Positions 13,657-13,868 of a DNA stretch of 13,868 nt are shown one piece after another. The notes beneath the pieces were generated by a model. It had not been told where the DNA came from. It saw only the letters and a list, made by a program, of their open reading frames with translations, and ran no database searches. Made by a program: the position numbers and the translations under genes. The stretch's first letter is position 1; every line of letters begins with the position of its first letter. The DNA is from an uncultured Collinsella sp. (GTDB lineage Bacteria; Actinomycetota; Coriobacteriia; Coriobacteriales; Coriobacteriaceae), in contig CABVAC010000052.1 of assembly GCA_902496275.1 (NCBI GenBank), positions 1-13,868 on the forward strand, read 5' to 3'.

Positions 13657-13694
13657 TTGCGCACGTAGGTTATGCCGACTATGGCGAACTAATT

Positions 13695-13868
13695 TTAGGA
13701 ACGCTGCTGCGGCTTCCAGGAGCCCACGTTGGCGTCGTACTGATTAAGCGCGCTGTTGCCGCCCTGTGCGATGGGCGCCAGGATCTCGCTTTGGTGGGAA
13801 CTCATCGACTCGCCATCGGGAATGGCCAGCGAGATATCCCAGCTCTGGCAGATCACGTCGACGCGCTC
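13695..13868 (-). CDS. C-terminal end of an unrecognised protein
   Basis: Only the last 57 codons are visible, open from the window edge to a TAA at 13697-13695. The fragment begins ERVDVICQSWDISLA, continues with IPDGESMSSHQSE and ends NVGSWKPQQRS. It has no membrane segment or cysteine cluster, and I cannot place it in a family. Reading frame, codon use like the neighbours, and the shared strand support it as a real gene end; the promoter of the next gene follows its stop. Confidence 0.6.
   Translation of the reverse strand, partial: ERVDVICQSWDISLAIPDGESMSSHQSEILAPIAQGGNSALNQYDANVGSWKPQQRS

Noticed and set aside
1..13868. CRISPR array, tRNA/rRNA gene, insertion sequence or prophage remnant
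   Set aside because: I found no regularly spaced repeats, transposase motifs, terminal repeats or cloverleaf-like gaps. All intergenic gaps are at most about 115 nt, and no stretch over 300 bases lacks a gene.

Overview
The window reads almost entirely on the minus strand as one dense block of housekeeping genes. Its GC content is high, gaps are short, and I see no tRNA, rRNA, insertion sequence or CRISPR array. The gene order, the frequent TTG starts, and an L27 without the Firmicutes-type N-terminal extension suggest a high-GC anaerobic actinobacterium of class Coriobacteriia (Collinsella-like). That assignment is an inference from content and style, with no species-level marker behind it.

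In transcription order (right to left) the layout is as follows. First comes the 3' end of an unrecognised gene (13695-13868). A promoter at about 13627-13656 then drives a cyclophilin peptidyl-prolyl isomerase and a TPR/membrane protein. A strong hairpin at 11674-11706 precedes the cell-elongation operon mreB, mreC, mreD, PBP2 (mrdA) and rodA. This runs with gaps of 9-21 nt into a DUF697-like protein and a pair of radical-SAM-associated proteins (TIGR03960-like, then TIGR03936/DUF2344-like). A new, near-consensus promoter overlaps the stop codon of the DUF2344 gene and starts the classical rplU-rpmA-obg operon. A terminator-like hairpin stands between rpmA and obg. obg runs off the left edge.

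The genes make two functional groups. MreB filaments, MreC/MreD, the SEDS glycosyltransferase RodA and the transpeptidase PBP2 form the elongasome that inserts lateral-wall peptidoglycan. L21, L27 and the GTPase Obg serve the large ribosomal subunit. The two radical-SAM-associated genes sit between the groups, as they do in many bacteria; I know of no established function for them.

This is mostly ordinary core genome, and I see no obviously new defence or mobile system. The points most worth a second look are: a PBP2 with two predicted N-terminal membrane segments; a 12-bp perfect terminator-like hairpin inside the start of mreC; the radical SAM protein with an extra C-terminal four-cysteine cluster; the DUF697-like protein in the elongasome operon; changes in normally conserved RodA motifs; the hairpin and direct repeats before mreB; and TTG starts in 5 of 13 genes, with stop codons fused to ribosome-binding sites.
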